Shown here one piece after another: positions 46,171 through 54,991 of a DNA stretch of 64,000 nt. Numbering within the stretch: position 1 is the stretch's first letter; every line of letters starts with the position of its first letter. Both the position numbers and the translations under genes were made by a program. The notes beneath the pieces were generated by a model. The model saw only the letters and a list, made by a program, of their open reading frames with translations. It did no database searches and was not told the origin of the DNA. Origin of the DNA: Pedobacter sp. KBW06 (GTDB lineage Bacteria; Bacteroidota; Bacteroidia; Sphingobacteriales; Sphingobacteriaceae); the NCBI RefSeq assembly GCF_003852525.1, contig NZ_QAJL01000001.1:1997268-2061267 (forward strand), given 5' to 3'.

Positions 46171-47214
46171 TTATTTATGCCCCGATGGGTGCAAATGTAT
46201 GATGTTTTCTATCGCCATATCAATCATTTCCGAAGAAATGTCAAGATGTGTCACGATTCTGATATTGGTCCCCATCATGTTGCAGGCAATGCCCTTTTCG
46301 GCCAGCAGGTGGATGATGTTTTCTGCTTTAAATCCTGCAGCTACCTCAAAAATTACAATATTGGTCTCCACAGGCATGACCGAAGCCACATAATTTAAAG
46401 GACTTAAGGCTGCTGCCAGGGCTTTGGCATGCTGATGATCAATGGCCATCCGGTCTACATGATGATCAAGTGCATAAATTCCTGCTGCCGCAAGGAAGCC
46501 TGATTGGCGCATTCCGCCGCCAAATGCTTTTCTGATCTTATTTGCTTTCCTGATGGTTTCTTTAGATGCAAGTAACACCGATCCTACCGGAGCGCCCAGT
46601 CCTTTGGAAAGGCAGATGGAAATGCCATCGAAATACTGTCCATAATTTCTTGCATGATCACCGGTGGCGACCAATGCATTGAAAATACGGGCACCATCCA
46701 GGTGGAGCTTTAAACCTTTAATGTTACATAAGGTATGGATCGGCTCAATCTGCCTGAGATTATAGCAGGCCCCTCCGCCTTTGTTCACTGTGTTTTCCAA
46801 AACCACCAGACTGGAATTCGGATAGTGAATGTTTTCTTCGTTAATTTCCGGCTCAATCAATTCCGGGGTCAAGATGCCGCGATCGCCATTCAGCAATCTG
46901 ACTGAAGCCATAGAATGATAGGCAATCCCTCCCCCTTCGTACCTGTAGACATGAGAGGTCTGGTCGCAGATCACTTCATCCATAGGCTGGGTAAAACATT
47001 TGATGGCAATCTGGTTGGTCATGGTTCCTGACGGACAAAAAAGTCCGGCTTCCATGTTAAACATCGTTGAAAGTTTCGTTTCCAGTTTATGAACCGTCTC
47101 ATCTTCTCCAAACACATCATCCCCCACCTTTGCGCTCATCATTGCAGCGAGCATACCTTCCGTTGGCCTGGTTACGGTATCGCTTCTAAAATCAATTTTT
47201 ATTGCCATAGTCAT
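46171..47214 (-). CDS. ltaE: Low-specificity L-threonine aldolase-type PLP enzyme
   Basis: A 347-residue fold-type I PLP enzyme (GntG/threonine aldolase family). DFRSDTVTRPTEGMLAAM at the N-terminus, LHLDGARIFNALVATG, and SICLSKGLGAPVGSVLLAS with the PLP-binding Lys around residue 205 match threonine aldolases, which split threonine or allo-threonine to glycine and acetaldehyde. Two closely spaced starts exist (47214 and 47208); the first is listed. It heads the ltaE-accC-ribE operon. Confidence 0.87.
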   Translation of the reverse strand: MTMAIKIDFRSDTVTRPTEGMLAAMMSAKVGDDVFGEDETVHKLETKLSTMFNMEAGLFCPSGTMTNQIAIKCFTQPMDEVICDQTSHVYRYEGGGIAYHSMASVRLLNGDRGILTPELIEPEINEENIHYPNSSLVVLENTVNKGGGACYNLRQIEPIHTLCNIKGLKLHLDGARIFNALVATGDHARNYGQYFDGISICLSKGLGAPVGSVLLASKETIRKANKIRKAFGGGMRQSGFLAAAGIYALDHHVDRMAIDHQHAKALAAALSPLNYVASVMPVETNIVIFEVAAGFKAENIIHLLAEKGIACNMMGTNIRIVTHLDISSEMIDMAIENIIHLHPSGHK

Positions 47215-47453
47215 TTACGAATGAATACAAATATTCAAAAAATCCGGCGATCTATCTTCTATTTACAAACTAAACCTTTGTGTAAAACAATTGTTAAGTT
47301 TCTTTCCCGAATTTTTAAATTTTATACCTTTTTATAAAAATTGGCTATAAATGGGTACTAAATCGTTTAATAATTGTCCAATTGAGGTTTTTTTCTACGT
47401 CAAAAGCGCAGTTTGACCCAATAAAAAAACCCTTTCTTGTAAATGCTTGATTT

Positions 47454-47461
47454 TAAATTTG
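47454..47461 (+). promoter_or_regulatory. TAnnTTTG -7 box in the kinase leader region
   Basis: TAAATTTG lies about 211 bases upstream of the kinase start. TTG at 47437-47439 is 14 bases before it, shorter than usual. Confidence 0.35.
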
Positions 47462-47608
47462 GATTTCAAAATAACAAGCGTATTTTAGCTTAGTGTTTTT
47501 TTAACAATATGGTAACCTTAAATCAATAAATAAAATTACAAAAAACCGCGTTTTTAACCATTTAAAGGCGGATAATTATTTAAAAACTTAAACTAAAGAA
47601 TTACATTT

Positions 47609-47671
47609 ATGAAAAAAAACCATACAAAAGTGTTAGGATTATTTACTTTTATCCCGAAAAAAACAAATTAA
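47609..47671 (+). CDS. Possible 20-residue leader peptide
   Basis: ATG at 47609 opens MKKNHTKVLGLFTFIPKKTN and ends in TAA at 47669-47671; one base later follows the ATG of the kinase gene. The positive N-terminus and hydrophobic centre could be a tiny peptide. Its tight coupling to the downstream start suggests a translated leader, but a chance ORF in AT-rich sequence is quite possible. Confidence 0.3.
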   Translation: MKKNHTKVLGLFTFIPKKTN

Positions 47672-47672
47672 G

Positions 47673-48530
47673 ATGATAGTTATTGCAGATGGTGGTTCAA
47701 CCAAAACCAATTGGTGTTTAATTAATGAAGCAGGTAGGAAAATTCATTTTAATACAGAAGGATATAACCCATACTTCTCAGATACAGAATATATTGTTGG
47801 TTCGTTAAGAAAATCTCTTCCGGATCATTTAGAAACAGAGAAACTTACCCAGGTTAACTATTATGGTGCAGGTTGCTCCACTGATGCCAAGCGCAAAATT
47901 GTAGCAGATGCCATGCAGCAGGTTTTCCCGAATGCGGAGATCAACATAGGCCATGATTTATTGGCTTCCTGCAGAGCATTACTTGGCGATGAGCCTGGTT
48001 TTGCCGCCATCCTTGGAACAGGAACAAACTCCTGCCTGTATGATGGTAAAGACATCTCGCTGAACATTGATTCTCTGGGTTACTTCCTTGGAGATGAAGG
48101 TAGCGGATGTTTCATCGGTAAAAGAATCCTGAGCGACTATATGAAAGGTTATATGCCTAAAGGCCTTAGAGAAAGTTTCTATGATAACTTCGCTTTAACC
48201 AATGAGGATATTTTTGACCACATCTATAACAAACCACTTCCAAACCGCTTTTGCGCTGGTTTCAGTAAGTTCTTATACGACTTCAAAGACAATTATGAAG
48301 ACTATACGTTCTCTACAGTAGACTATGCATTTACCGCATTCTTTGAGAACCTGGTGATTCACTACCCGAATTATAAAGAGTACTCTCTAAACTGTGTAGG
48401 ATCGGTAGGTTACAGCTTCAGAGACATCCTGAGCATTGTGGCAGACAGGTATGAAATGGGTGTAGGCAAGGTGATCCGCTCTCCTATAGATGACCTGGTA
48501 GATTACCACATTACCGCAGTAAATAAATAA
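47673..48530 (+). CDS. BadF/BadG-type N-acetylglucosamine kinase-like protein
   Basis: A 285-residue ASKHA-fold kinase. The phosphate-1 loop is IADGGSTKTNW (residues 4-14) with the Asp at residue 6; the base candidate is Asp95 in NIGHDLLASC; phosphate-2 region is ILGTGTNSCLYDG; LGDEGSGCFIGK completes the site. It matches Bacteroidota proteins annotated as N-acetylglucosamine kinases, which would phosphorylate GlcNAc to GlcNAc-6-P. It has an intact site, in contrast to its paralogue at 51185-52027, and is followed by two terminators. Confidence 0.87.
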   Translation: MIVIADGGSTKTNWCLINEAGRKIHFNTEGYNPYFSDTEYIVGSLRKSLPDHLETEKLTQVNYYGAGCSTDAKRKIVADAMQQVFPNAEINIGHDLLASCRALLGDEPGFAAILGTGTNSCLYDGKDISLNIDSLGYFLGDEGSGCFIGKRILSDYMKGYMPKGLRESFYDNFALTNEDIFDHIYNKPLPNRFCAGFSKFLYDFKDNYEDYTFSTVDYAFTAFFENLVIHYPNYKEYSLNCVGSVGYSFRDILSIVADRYEMGVGKVIRSPIDDLVDYHITAVNK

Positions 48531-48537
48531 GATATTC

Positions 48538-48569
48538 AAAGCAGCTTCCTTAAAAGAGCTGCTTTTTTT
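48538..48569 (+). terminator. Terminator 1 after the kinase gene
   Basis: AAAGCAGCT (48538-48546) pairs with AGCTGCTTT (48557-48565), followed by T4. It is 8 bases after the stop. Confidence 0.8.
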
Positions 48570-48576
48570 AAATGAC

Positions 48577-48607
48577 AAAAGCCCAAACGGATTCGTTTTG
48601 GGCTTTT
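48577..48607. terminator. Terminator 2, possibly bidirectional
   Basis: AAAAGCCCAAACG (48577-48589) pairs with CGTTTTGGGCTTTT (48594-48607) with one bulged base. It lies between the kinase and the convergent Nudix regulator gene. A perfect 8-bp hairpin CTGACCGG/CCGGTCAG follows at 48623-48642. Confidence 0.75.
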
Positions 48608-48682
48608 ATCATTTTAGACGGTCTGACCGGAATGCCGGTCAGCATGTTTGCTCGGCTGTTTCAGGACGGGCTCTTTCCTGTG

Positions 48683-49372
48683 TCAGAAAGAGATCTCTTT
48701 TCCAAACAACTTCGCATATTTGCGTTTATCAAATTTATATAGCGTTGCTGCGCGAAAGGACACTCCTTTTTGTTTTTCATCCAGGTCTTTCAGCACACCA
48801 AAACTCAGCATCTTTTTCCTGAAGTTTCTTTTGTCCAGTTTTTTGTTCAAAATGATTTCATAGACATTTTGCAACTGGGTCAGCGTAAACTTTTCCGGCA
48901 ACAGCTCAAAAGCGATGGGCTGGTGTTTGATCCTTCTCTTAATTTTCTCCAGACCTTTATCAAAAATCTGCTGGTGATCAAATGCCAGTTTAGGCAGGTC
49001 TTTTACATTGATCCAGTGCGCCTGTTTGGCATAATTGCTCAGTGGTTTTAACGCTTTATCACCTCCGAGTCTCAAAAGTGCATAATAGGCGATACTGACT
49101 ACCCTACCCTGAGGATGTCGGTTCACATCGCCGAAAGTATAATACTGCTCCATGTAAACGTCGCCGAGGCCGGTTAGCTCATGCAAAATCCTGGACGCAC
49201 TCTGGTCCAAACTTTCATCCTCGGCAACTATATTCCCCGGCAGGGCCCACCAGTCCTTAAATGGTTCTTCATTCCTCTCGATCAAAAGAATTTTCAATTC
49301 TCCTTCATCAAATCCGAACAACACACAATCAATCGAGAAAGTGGAATTAAATTTTGGTAAGACTTCTTTCAA
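48683..49372 (-). CDS. Nudix-domain/winged-helix transcriptional regulator (NrtR/AraR-like)
   Basis: A 229-residue protein with an N-terminal Nudix domain (residues ~10-150) and a C-terminal winged-helix part (~160-229, LTQLQNVYEIILNKKLDKRN). The Nudix box region runs ALPGNIVAEDESL and SASRILHELTGL; compared with GX5EX7REUXEEXGU, the first and third Glu of REUxEE are Ile and Leu, so hydrolysis is probably lost and the domain works as a ligand sensor, as in NrtR and AraR regulators. The codon at the start is TTG. A -7 box TAAGTTTG lies 19 bases upstream. It may control sugar or NAD metabolism genes nearby. Confidence 0.82.
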   Translation of the reverse strand: MKEVLPKFNSTFSIDCVLFGFDEGELKILLIERNEEPFKDWWALPGNIVAEDESLDQSASRILHELTGLGDVYMEQYYTFGDVNRHPQGRVVSIAYYALLRLGGDKALKPLSNYAKQAHWINVKDLPKLAFDHQQIFDKGLEKIKRRIKHQPIAFELLPEKFTLTQLQNVYEIILNKKLDKRNFRKKMLSFGVLKDLDEKQKGVSFRAATLYKFDKRKYAKLFGKEISF

Positions 49373-49391
49373 AATATTAAATTTTATTTTA

Positions 49392-49399
49392 CAAACTTA
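49392..49399 (-). promoter_or_regulatory. TAnnTTTG -7 box of the Nudix regulator gene
   Basis: TAAGTTTG on the minus strand (complement of 49392-49399), 19 bases before the TTG start codon. Confidence 0.45.
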
Positions 49400-49739
49400 T
49401 TTCTTAAATCGGCCTTTAAATCTCTTTTAGGCACCTCATTTTTCTTAGATTATTGATCTTCTCTATCTTTTTTCCCTTTTTTCCTCCGTTGTTATTGGAG
49501 CTAATCTTTTAAAGTTCTTAAATAATATCCTGTTTTAACAAGATTAACAGGATTTAAGTTAAAAACAAAATGAAAAAGAGATTTATAGAAAAAATGTTGC
49601 AAATACTCTCCCGGTGGTTTTTCTATATTAGCAATAATTGAACGTTGCTGAAAGGAAGAAAAGGAAAATTTCCTGATGGATCTCTTTCCGGCCAATTGTT
49701 CCAAATGACCAGCATCCGATTCAAAATTTAGAGGTACCT

Positions 49740-49994
49740 ATGGAAAATTATGCCGATACGCCCGGCTATGAAAAATACATGGCCATCAAGAGATACTTCT
49801 GTAACCCTAAAAACAGAGCAGGAACTCCTTCGGCTATTACACCAAATTTAATTCTGAATTTTTCCATACTCTTTTATATATTGCAGCTGCTTATCATCTG
49901 GATTAAGGTTTTCATCTCATTTTTAGAAATGCATGAATCAGCTTTTGCCAGAGTATTGTCAGAATCTGGAACAAGGGATTCCGGACTAAGATGA
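49740..49994 (+). CDS. Possible small membrane protein
   Basis: An 84-residue open frame (MENYADTPGYEKYMAIKRYF...) with one hydrophobic segment (about residues 36-62) and a polar tail. AGAGGT lies just before the ATG. The codon pattern is like that of neighbouring genes, but no homology is known to me and no operon is seen, so it is a tentative gene. Confidence 0.4.
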   Translation: MENYADTPGYEKYMAIKRYFCNPKNRAGTPSAITPNLILNFSILFYILQLLIIWIKVFISFLEMHESAFARVLSESGTRDSGLR

Positions 49995-50175
49995 GGTAAG
50001 AGCCCGTAGGATTAATCCTGTTTTTCTCTTTTATTCCAAATAATAGCTTAAAAACAGGTTTAAAACGCATGTAATAAACTTATTGTTCTTTTTGAAACGT
50101 AAACAAACCGGGACGCAGTTTTTGTATTCCGGCAGGAAATTTAAAAATAAATTACTTAGTGTAAAAAATACACGC

Positions 50176-50183
50176 TATATTCG
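50176..50183 (+). promoter_or_regulatory. Near-consensus -7 box of pfkA
   Basis: TATATTCG is one base off TAnnTTTG and ends 12 bases before the pfkA ATG at 50196. Confidence 0.4.
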
Positions 50184-50195
50184 TAATCATAAATC

Positions 50196-51182
50196 ATGAA
50201 ACCAAATATTAAAAATATCGCCGTATTAACATCAGGAGGAGATGCTCCCGGAATGAATGCCTGCATCAGAGCAGTAGTACGGACCGGAATATACAATGGT
50301 ATCAACATGTTTGGGGTTTTGCAGGGATATCAGGGATTGATCAGTAACAACATCATTCCTATGGATGCAAGATCCGTTAGTAACATCATTCACCTTGGTG
50401 GTACCATACTAAAGACCGCACGTTGCCTTGAGTTTAAAACTGAAGAAGGAATGGAGCTGGCTTTTCAAAACTTAAAGGCCCGTGACATTGATGGATTGGT
50501 GGTAATCGGAGGAGACGGAACCTTTACAGGGGCACAACGCTTCGGTAAAAAATTCGGAATCCGCGTAATCGGAATTCCTGGAACAATTGACAATGATTTA
50601 TACGGTTCTGATTTTACACTTGGATACGATACGGCTATAAACACCGTTATTGAAGCAATAGATAAAATCAGAGATACTGCAGATTCTCATGACCGCCTGT
50701 TTTTTATTGAAGTGATGGGCAGGGATTCGGGATGTATCGCATTGAGAAGTGCCATCGCCAGCGGTGCTGAAGCGGTGTTGTTACCGGAAAAGGAAACAAG
50801 CCTTGATGAGCTGATTTCTCAGTTGGAAGTAGGTGCTTCTACAAAAAAATCTTCCAGCATCGTTATCGTATCTGAAGGCCATAAAGATGGTGGTGCTTAC
50901 GATGTTGCGAAAAAAGTTAAAGAGAGATTTAACCACTATGACACGAAAGTAACTATATTAGGACATCTCCAACGTGGCGGTAGTCCAAGTAGTTTCGACC
51001 GGATTTTAGGAAGTCGTTTAGGCTTTGCAGCCATCAACGAACTCCTGAAAGGAAGTACCATGCAAATGGTTGGCTTACGTGGTAATGATATAAAGACGAC
51101 AAGTATAGACGAAGCGTTAACGAGACATACTTTCAAACTGGAAAGCGATTTGTTGGAGATGACTAAAGTTTTATCAATATAA
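50196..51182 (+). CDS. pfkA: 6-phosphofructokinase
   Basis: A 328-residue group A phosphofructokinase that phosphorylates fructose-6-phosphate. The motifs are LTSGGDAPGMNACIRA (ATP), VVIGGDGTFTGA, IPGTIDNDLYGSDFTLGYDT with the catalytic Asp, and MGRDSGCIAL and HLQRGGSPSSFDR for the substrate and effector. It begins a tight operon with a kinase-like gene and gapA: the next ATG is 2 bases after its stop. Confidence 0.96.
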   Translation: MKPNIKNIAVLTSGGDAPGMNACIRAVVRTGIYNGINMFGVLQGYQGLISNNIIPMDARSVSNIIHLGGTILKTARCLEFKTEEGMELAFQNLKARDIDGLVVIGGDGTFTGAQRFGKKFGIRVIGIPGTIDNDLYGSDFTLGYDTAINTVIEAIDKIRDTADSHDRLFFIEVMGRDSGCIALRSAIASGAEAVLLPEKETSLDELISQLEVGASTKKSSSIVIVSEGHKDGGAYDVAKKVKERFNHYDTKVTILGHLQRGGSPSSFDRILGSRLGFAAINELLKGSTMQMVGLRGNDIKTTSIDEALTRHTFKLESDLLEMTKVLSI

Positions 51183-51184
51183 TT

Positions 51185-53033
<1,849 letters not shown>

Positions 53034-53039
53034 AACCCG

Positions 53040-53104
53040 TTCATACAGGTTTATATTTGGTTAGAAAAGGGATGTGCGTGGATGCGACATCCCTTTCTTG
53101 TTTT
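53040..53104 (+). repeat. 65-bp element, copy 1 (with terminator)
   Basis: An exact 65-base match of 58533-58597. It contains a box TATATTTG (53052-53059), then a 10-bp perfect stem AAAGGGATGT (53066-53075) / ACATCCCTTT (53087-53096) with loop of 11, and a T-rich end. In this position it works as the gapA terminator. The identity extends over the box as well, not just the hairpin. Confidence 0.95.
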
Positions 53105-53150
53105 TATAGATCAATAATTTTATTTCCTAAGGAATCATCCGATTCTTTTT

Positions 53151-53158
53151 TATCTTTG
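53151..53158 (+). promoter_or_regulatory. TAnnTTTG -7 box before the lipoprotein gene
   Basis: TATCTTTG ends 34 bases before the ATG at 53193. Confidence 0.45.
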
Positions 53159-53192
53159 CGGAAAATTATTTTTCCTGTCTTATTTACTGGTT

Positions 53193-53984
53193 ATGAAGCT
53201 ATTCTTATATGCCCTTACTTTAATCACTCTTTCTGTTGGCTGCAATAAAAAAGAGGAACAAACGAAAACCTATCTTCCAAGAATACTAACCAAAAATGAA
53301 GGTTTTAACCGTTATCCGGAACAAAAATCAGATTCCCTTACCATTTATAACGTAGTTAATAGCAGCCCGCAACAATTTAGTGTAAAGTTTAGAGATACTA
53401 CGGTCAGCATTCAAACTGATCCTTCCGACAAGAATAAATCCAGTGATAAATTTACTTCTGCTCAGTTCATCAATACACAAAAAACATGTTTACTCGTTCA
53501 GCTGGCCGACAGCACCGGACTGGTTGCTCCATCTTACCTGATCAGTCTTAAGGGAAAAGGACTGGAAGTGGTGAGTTTATACCGTGCTTCCAATGGGAGT
53601 CAGGATCAAAAATTTACGACAGGAATCAATAGAGTTGGTGCAGCAGGATATCTGGTAGACAATGATTTCTTTATTACGAATGTAAATGCCAAGGCTTACC
53701 TTATCAAAAGACAAAATGCCTCAGAAAGAATTCAGGGGCAGTTTTTATTGATGTCTCCGGACAGACAAACGGCAGTCTTCCTGGTTCAAAAATCTTTATA
53801 TCAGGTTCACTATCCTTCAGCTGAAGTATCAACAGAAGTATTAAAGGGAGATGTTCCTCAGGATATCCCGGGGGTATATGCCTGGATTCAAAACAACTAT
53901 AGTTTTCAGAAAAACAAAAAAAGCATTTCATTTCTGAAATACAATGACGACGACAGGATCGTGGACATTAAAGAATTCAAGTAA
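53193..53984 (+). CDS. Lipoprotein of unknown function
   Basis: A 263-residue lipoprotein: hydrophobic residues 3-16 end in SVGCNKKE, with the lipidated Cys at residue 17. The mature part is rich in beta-type sequence and has no recognised motif. It begins after the 65-bp element downstream of gapA and has its own -7 box, so it is not part of the glycolytic operon. Its end faces the end of a small minus-strand gene two bases away. Confidence 0.75.
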   Translation: MKLFLYALTLITLSVGCNKKEEQTKTYLPRILTKNEGFNRYPEQKSDSLTIYNVVNSSPQQFSVKFRDTTVSIQTDPSDKNKSSDKFTSAQFINTQKTCLLVQLADSTGLVAPSYLISLKGKGLEVVSLYRASNGSQDQKFTTGINRVGAAGYLVDNDFFITNVNAKAYLIKRQNASERIQGQFLLMSPDRQTAVFLVQKSLYQVHYPSAEVSTEVLKGDVPQDIPGVYAWIQNNYSFQKNKKSISFLKYNDDDRIVDIKEFK

Positions 53985-53986
53985 CG

Positions 53987-54223
53987 TTAAACCTTGAATT
54001 CGTCTAAGGAATAAGGAAGTTCCTCGCAAAGGAAGCCATTGTCCATTAGAATCTGTCTGACTGCCGCAACACAGGGAACCGAACTCACCACCCTCAGGAT
54101 TTTATCGACATCCTCAAAGGCAAAAGACCAGTTCTTTTCCCCAAACAGGGTGTTCATAATTGGCTTTATAGAAATCAGGTCGCTTTTTTCCTGAACTGAA
54201 GTTTTAAAAATAACAATATTCAT
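53987..54223 (-). CDS. Small protein, possible HMA-like fold
   Basis: A 78-residue protein if it starts at 54223 (MNIVIFKTSVQEKSDL); the longer frame (to 54286) is not supported. The order of hydrophobic strands and helices (IVIFKT, SFAFEDVDKILRVVS, AVRQILMDNGFLCEEL) resembles the ferredoxin-like fold of heavy-metal-associated domains, but the CxxC motif is absent. Similar proteins are common in Bacteroidota. Role unknown. Confidence 0.65.
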   Translation of the reverse strand: MNIVIFKTSVQEKSDLISIKPIMNTLFGEKNWSFAFEDVDKILRVVSSVPCVAAVRQILMDNGFLCEELPYSLDEFKV

Positions 54224-54408
54224 TGCCGTAAGATTTAATATTTCTAAATGTGATGGTTTGCAATTGTGAACCCCAATGCCCCTCATCTGATATTTAATTT
54301 AAAGATGCAGCTTCTGTTGAAATAACTAAAGGACCTCATGGCTAAAGCGGACAAAAACACCGCCGAACGGCAGAAATTTACCGGTAAATGAATTTCCCGA
54401 TTTTATGA

Positions 54409-54416
54409 TAACTTTG
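54409..54416 (+). promoter_or_regulatory. TAnnTTTG -7 box before the iron-uptake genes
   Basis: TAACTTTG ends 20 bases before the TTG start codon at 54437. I see no -33 TTG and no clear Fur-like palindrome. Confidence 0.45.
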
Positions 54417-54436
54417 TACCCGTTAAAAGCCATTAA

Positions 54437-54820
54437 TTGAGAAGACTCGTCTGCATTTTATTACTCCTGATCATCGCCCTGCAATCCTTTAATAAGGCCG
54501 GGATTATGCTGGCGTTTAAAATGAACCAGAATTACATTGCCAGTACCCTTTGCGAAAATAAAGACAGACCCCAAATGCATTGTAACGGCAGATGTGTTTT
54601 AGCAAAAAAGCTAAAACAGGCCGAGCAAAATGAAGAAAAACAAAGAGTGCAAACTCAGGAGAAAGCAAATGTTCTCTTTTTCTGCAGAATGAACCGGATT
54701 AAAATAGCAGAATGCCTGCTCTCCCTTCAAAGCAGAGATTTCAATCCCTTTTATCTTCATTTCAAACCCTCCTCATTTTCCAACGACATCTTTAAACCAC
54801 CCCAGTTCAGGACTGCTTAA
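54437..54820 (+). CDS. Small exported protein with CX9CX3C motif
   Basis: A 127-residue protein whose start is TTG at 54437. After a hydrophobic segment (residues ~3-16) comes LCENKDRPQMHCNGRCVLAK, a CX9CX3C Cys pattern, then a charged Gln/Glu-rich stretch. Bacteroidota contain many proteins with a similar (M/W)HCNGxC block next to TonB receptors; I know no published function. Its position just upstream of the receptor and PepSY genes suggests a link with iron or copper uptake, and the Cys set could bind metal. Confidence 0.65.
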   Translation: MRRLVCILLLLIIALQSFNKAGIMLAFKMNQNYIASTLCENKDRPQMHCNGRCVLAKKLKQAEQNEEKQRVQTQEKANVLFFCRMNRIKIAECLLSLQSRDFNPFYLHFKPSSFSNDIFKPPQFRTA

Positions 54821-54991
54821 TCCTTTTATTTTTTGAAAATTCTATTTCCGCATGGAACATCGCTTCATTTCACGAAGCCTGTCTTTTGCTGAAGAATTTT
54901 TTGTAAAAAAATAAGTCTGTCATTTCCCGGATACAGGCCCTGCTTTTCAGCCTGGTCTCTTTTATTATTTAAAAAAATCAATTACAAGAAA

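Larger units (their letters stand above)
47215..47672. other. 458-bp gap upstream of the GlcNAc kinase-like gene
   Basis: It is very AT-rich. TAAATTTG at 47454-47461 fits the -7 box and would give a leader of about 200 bases. Inside lies a 20-codon open frame (47609-47671) that ends one base before the kinase ATG. Confidence 0.4.
49373..50195. other. 823-bp gap between the Nudix and pfkA genes
   Basis: It contains a possible small gene (49740-49994), a hairpin ATCCTGTT (49527-49534) / AACAGGAT (49546-49553), and the pfkA promoter region. The rest shows no clear element. Confidence 0.4.

Noticed and set aside
48623..48642. Perfect 8-bp hairpin CTGACCGG/CCGGTCAG as a third terminator
   Set aside because: No T-run follows on either strand; two better terminators lie just upstream, so it is only mentioned.
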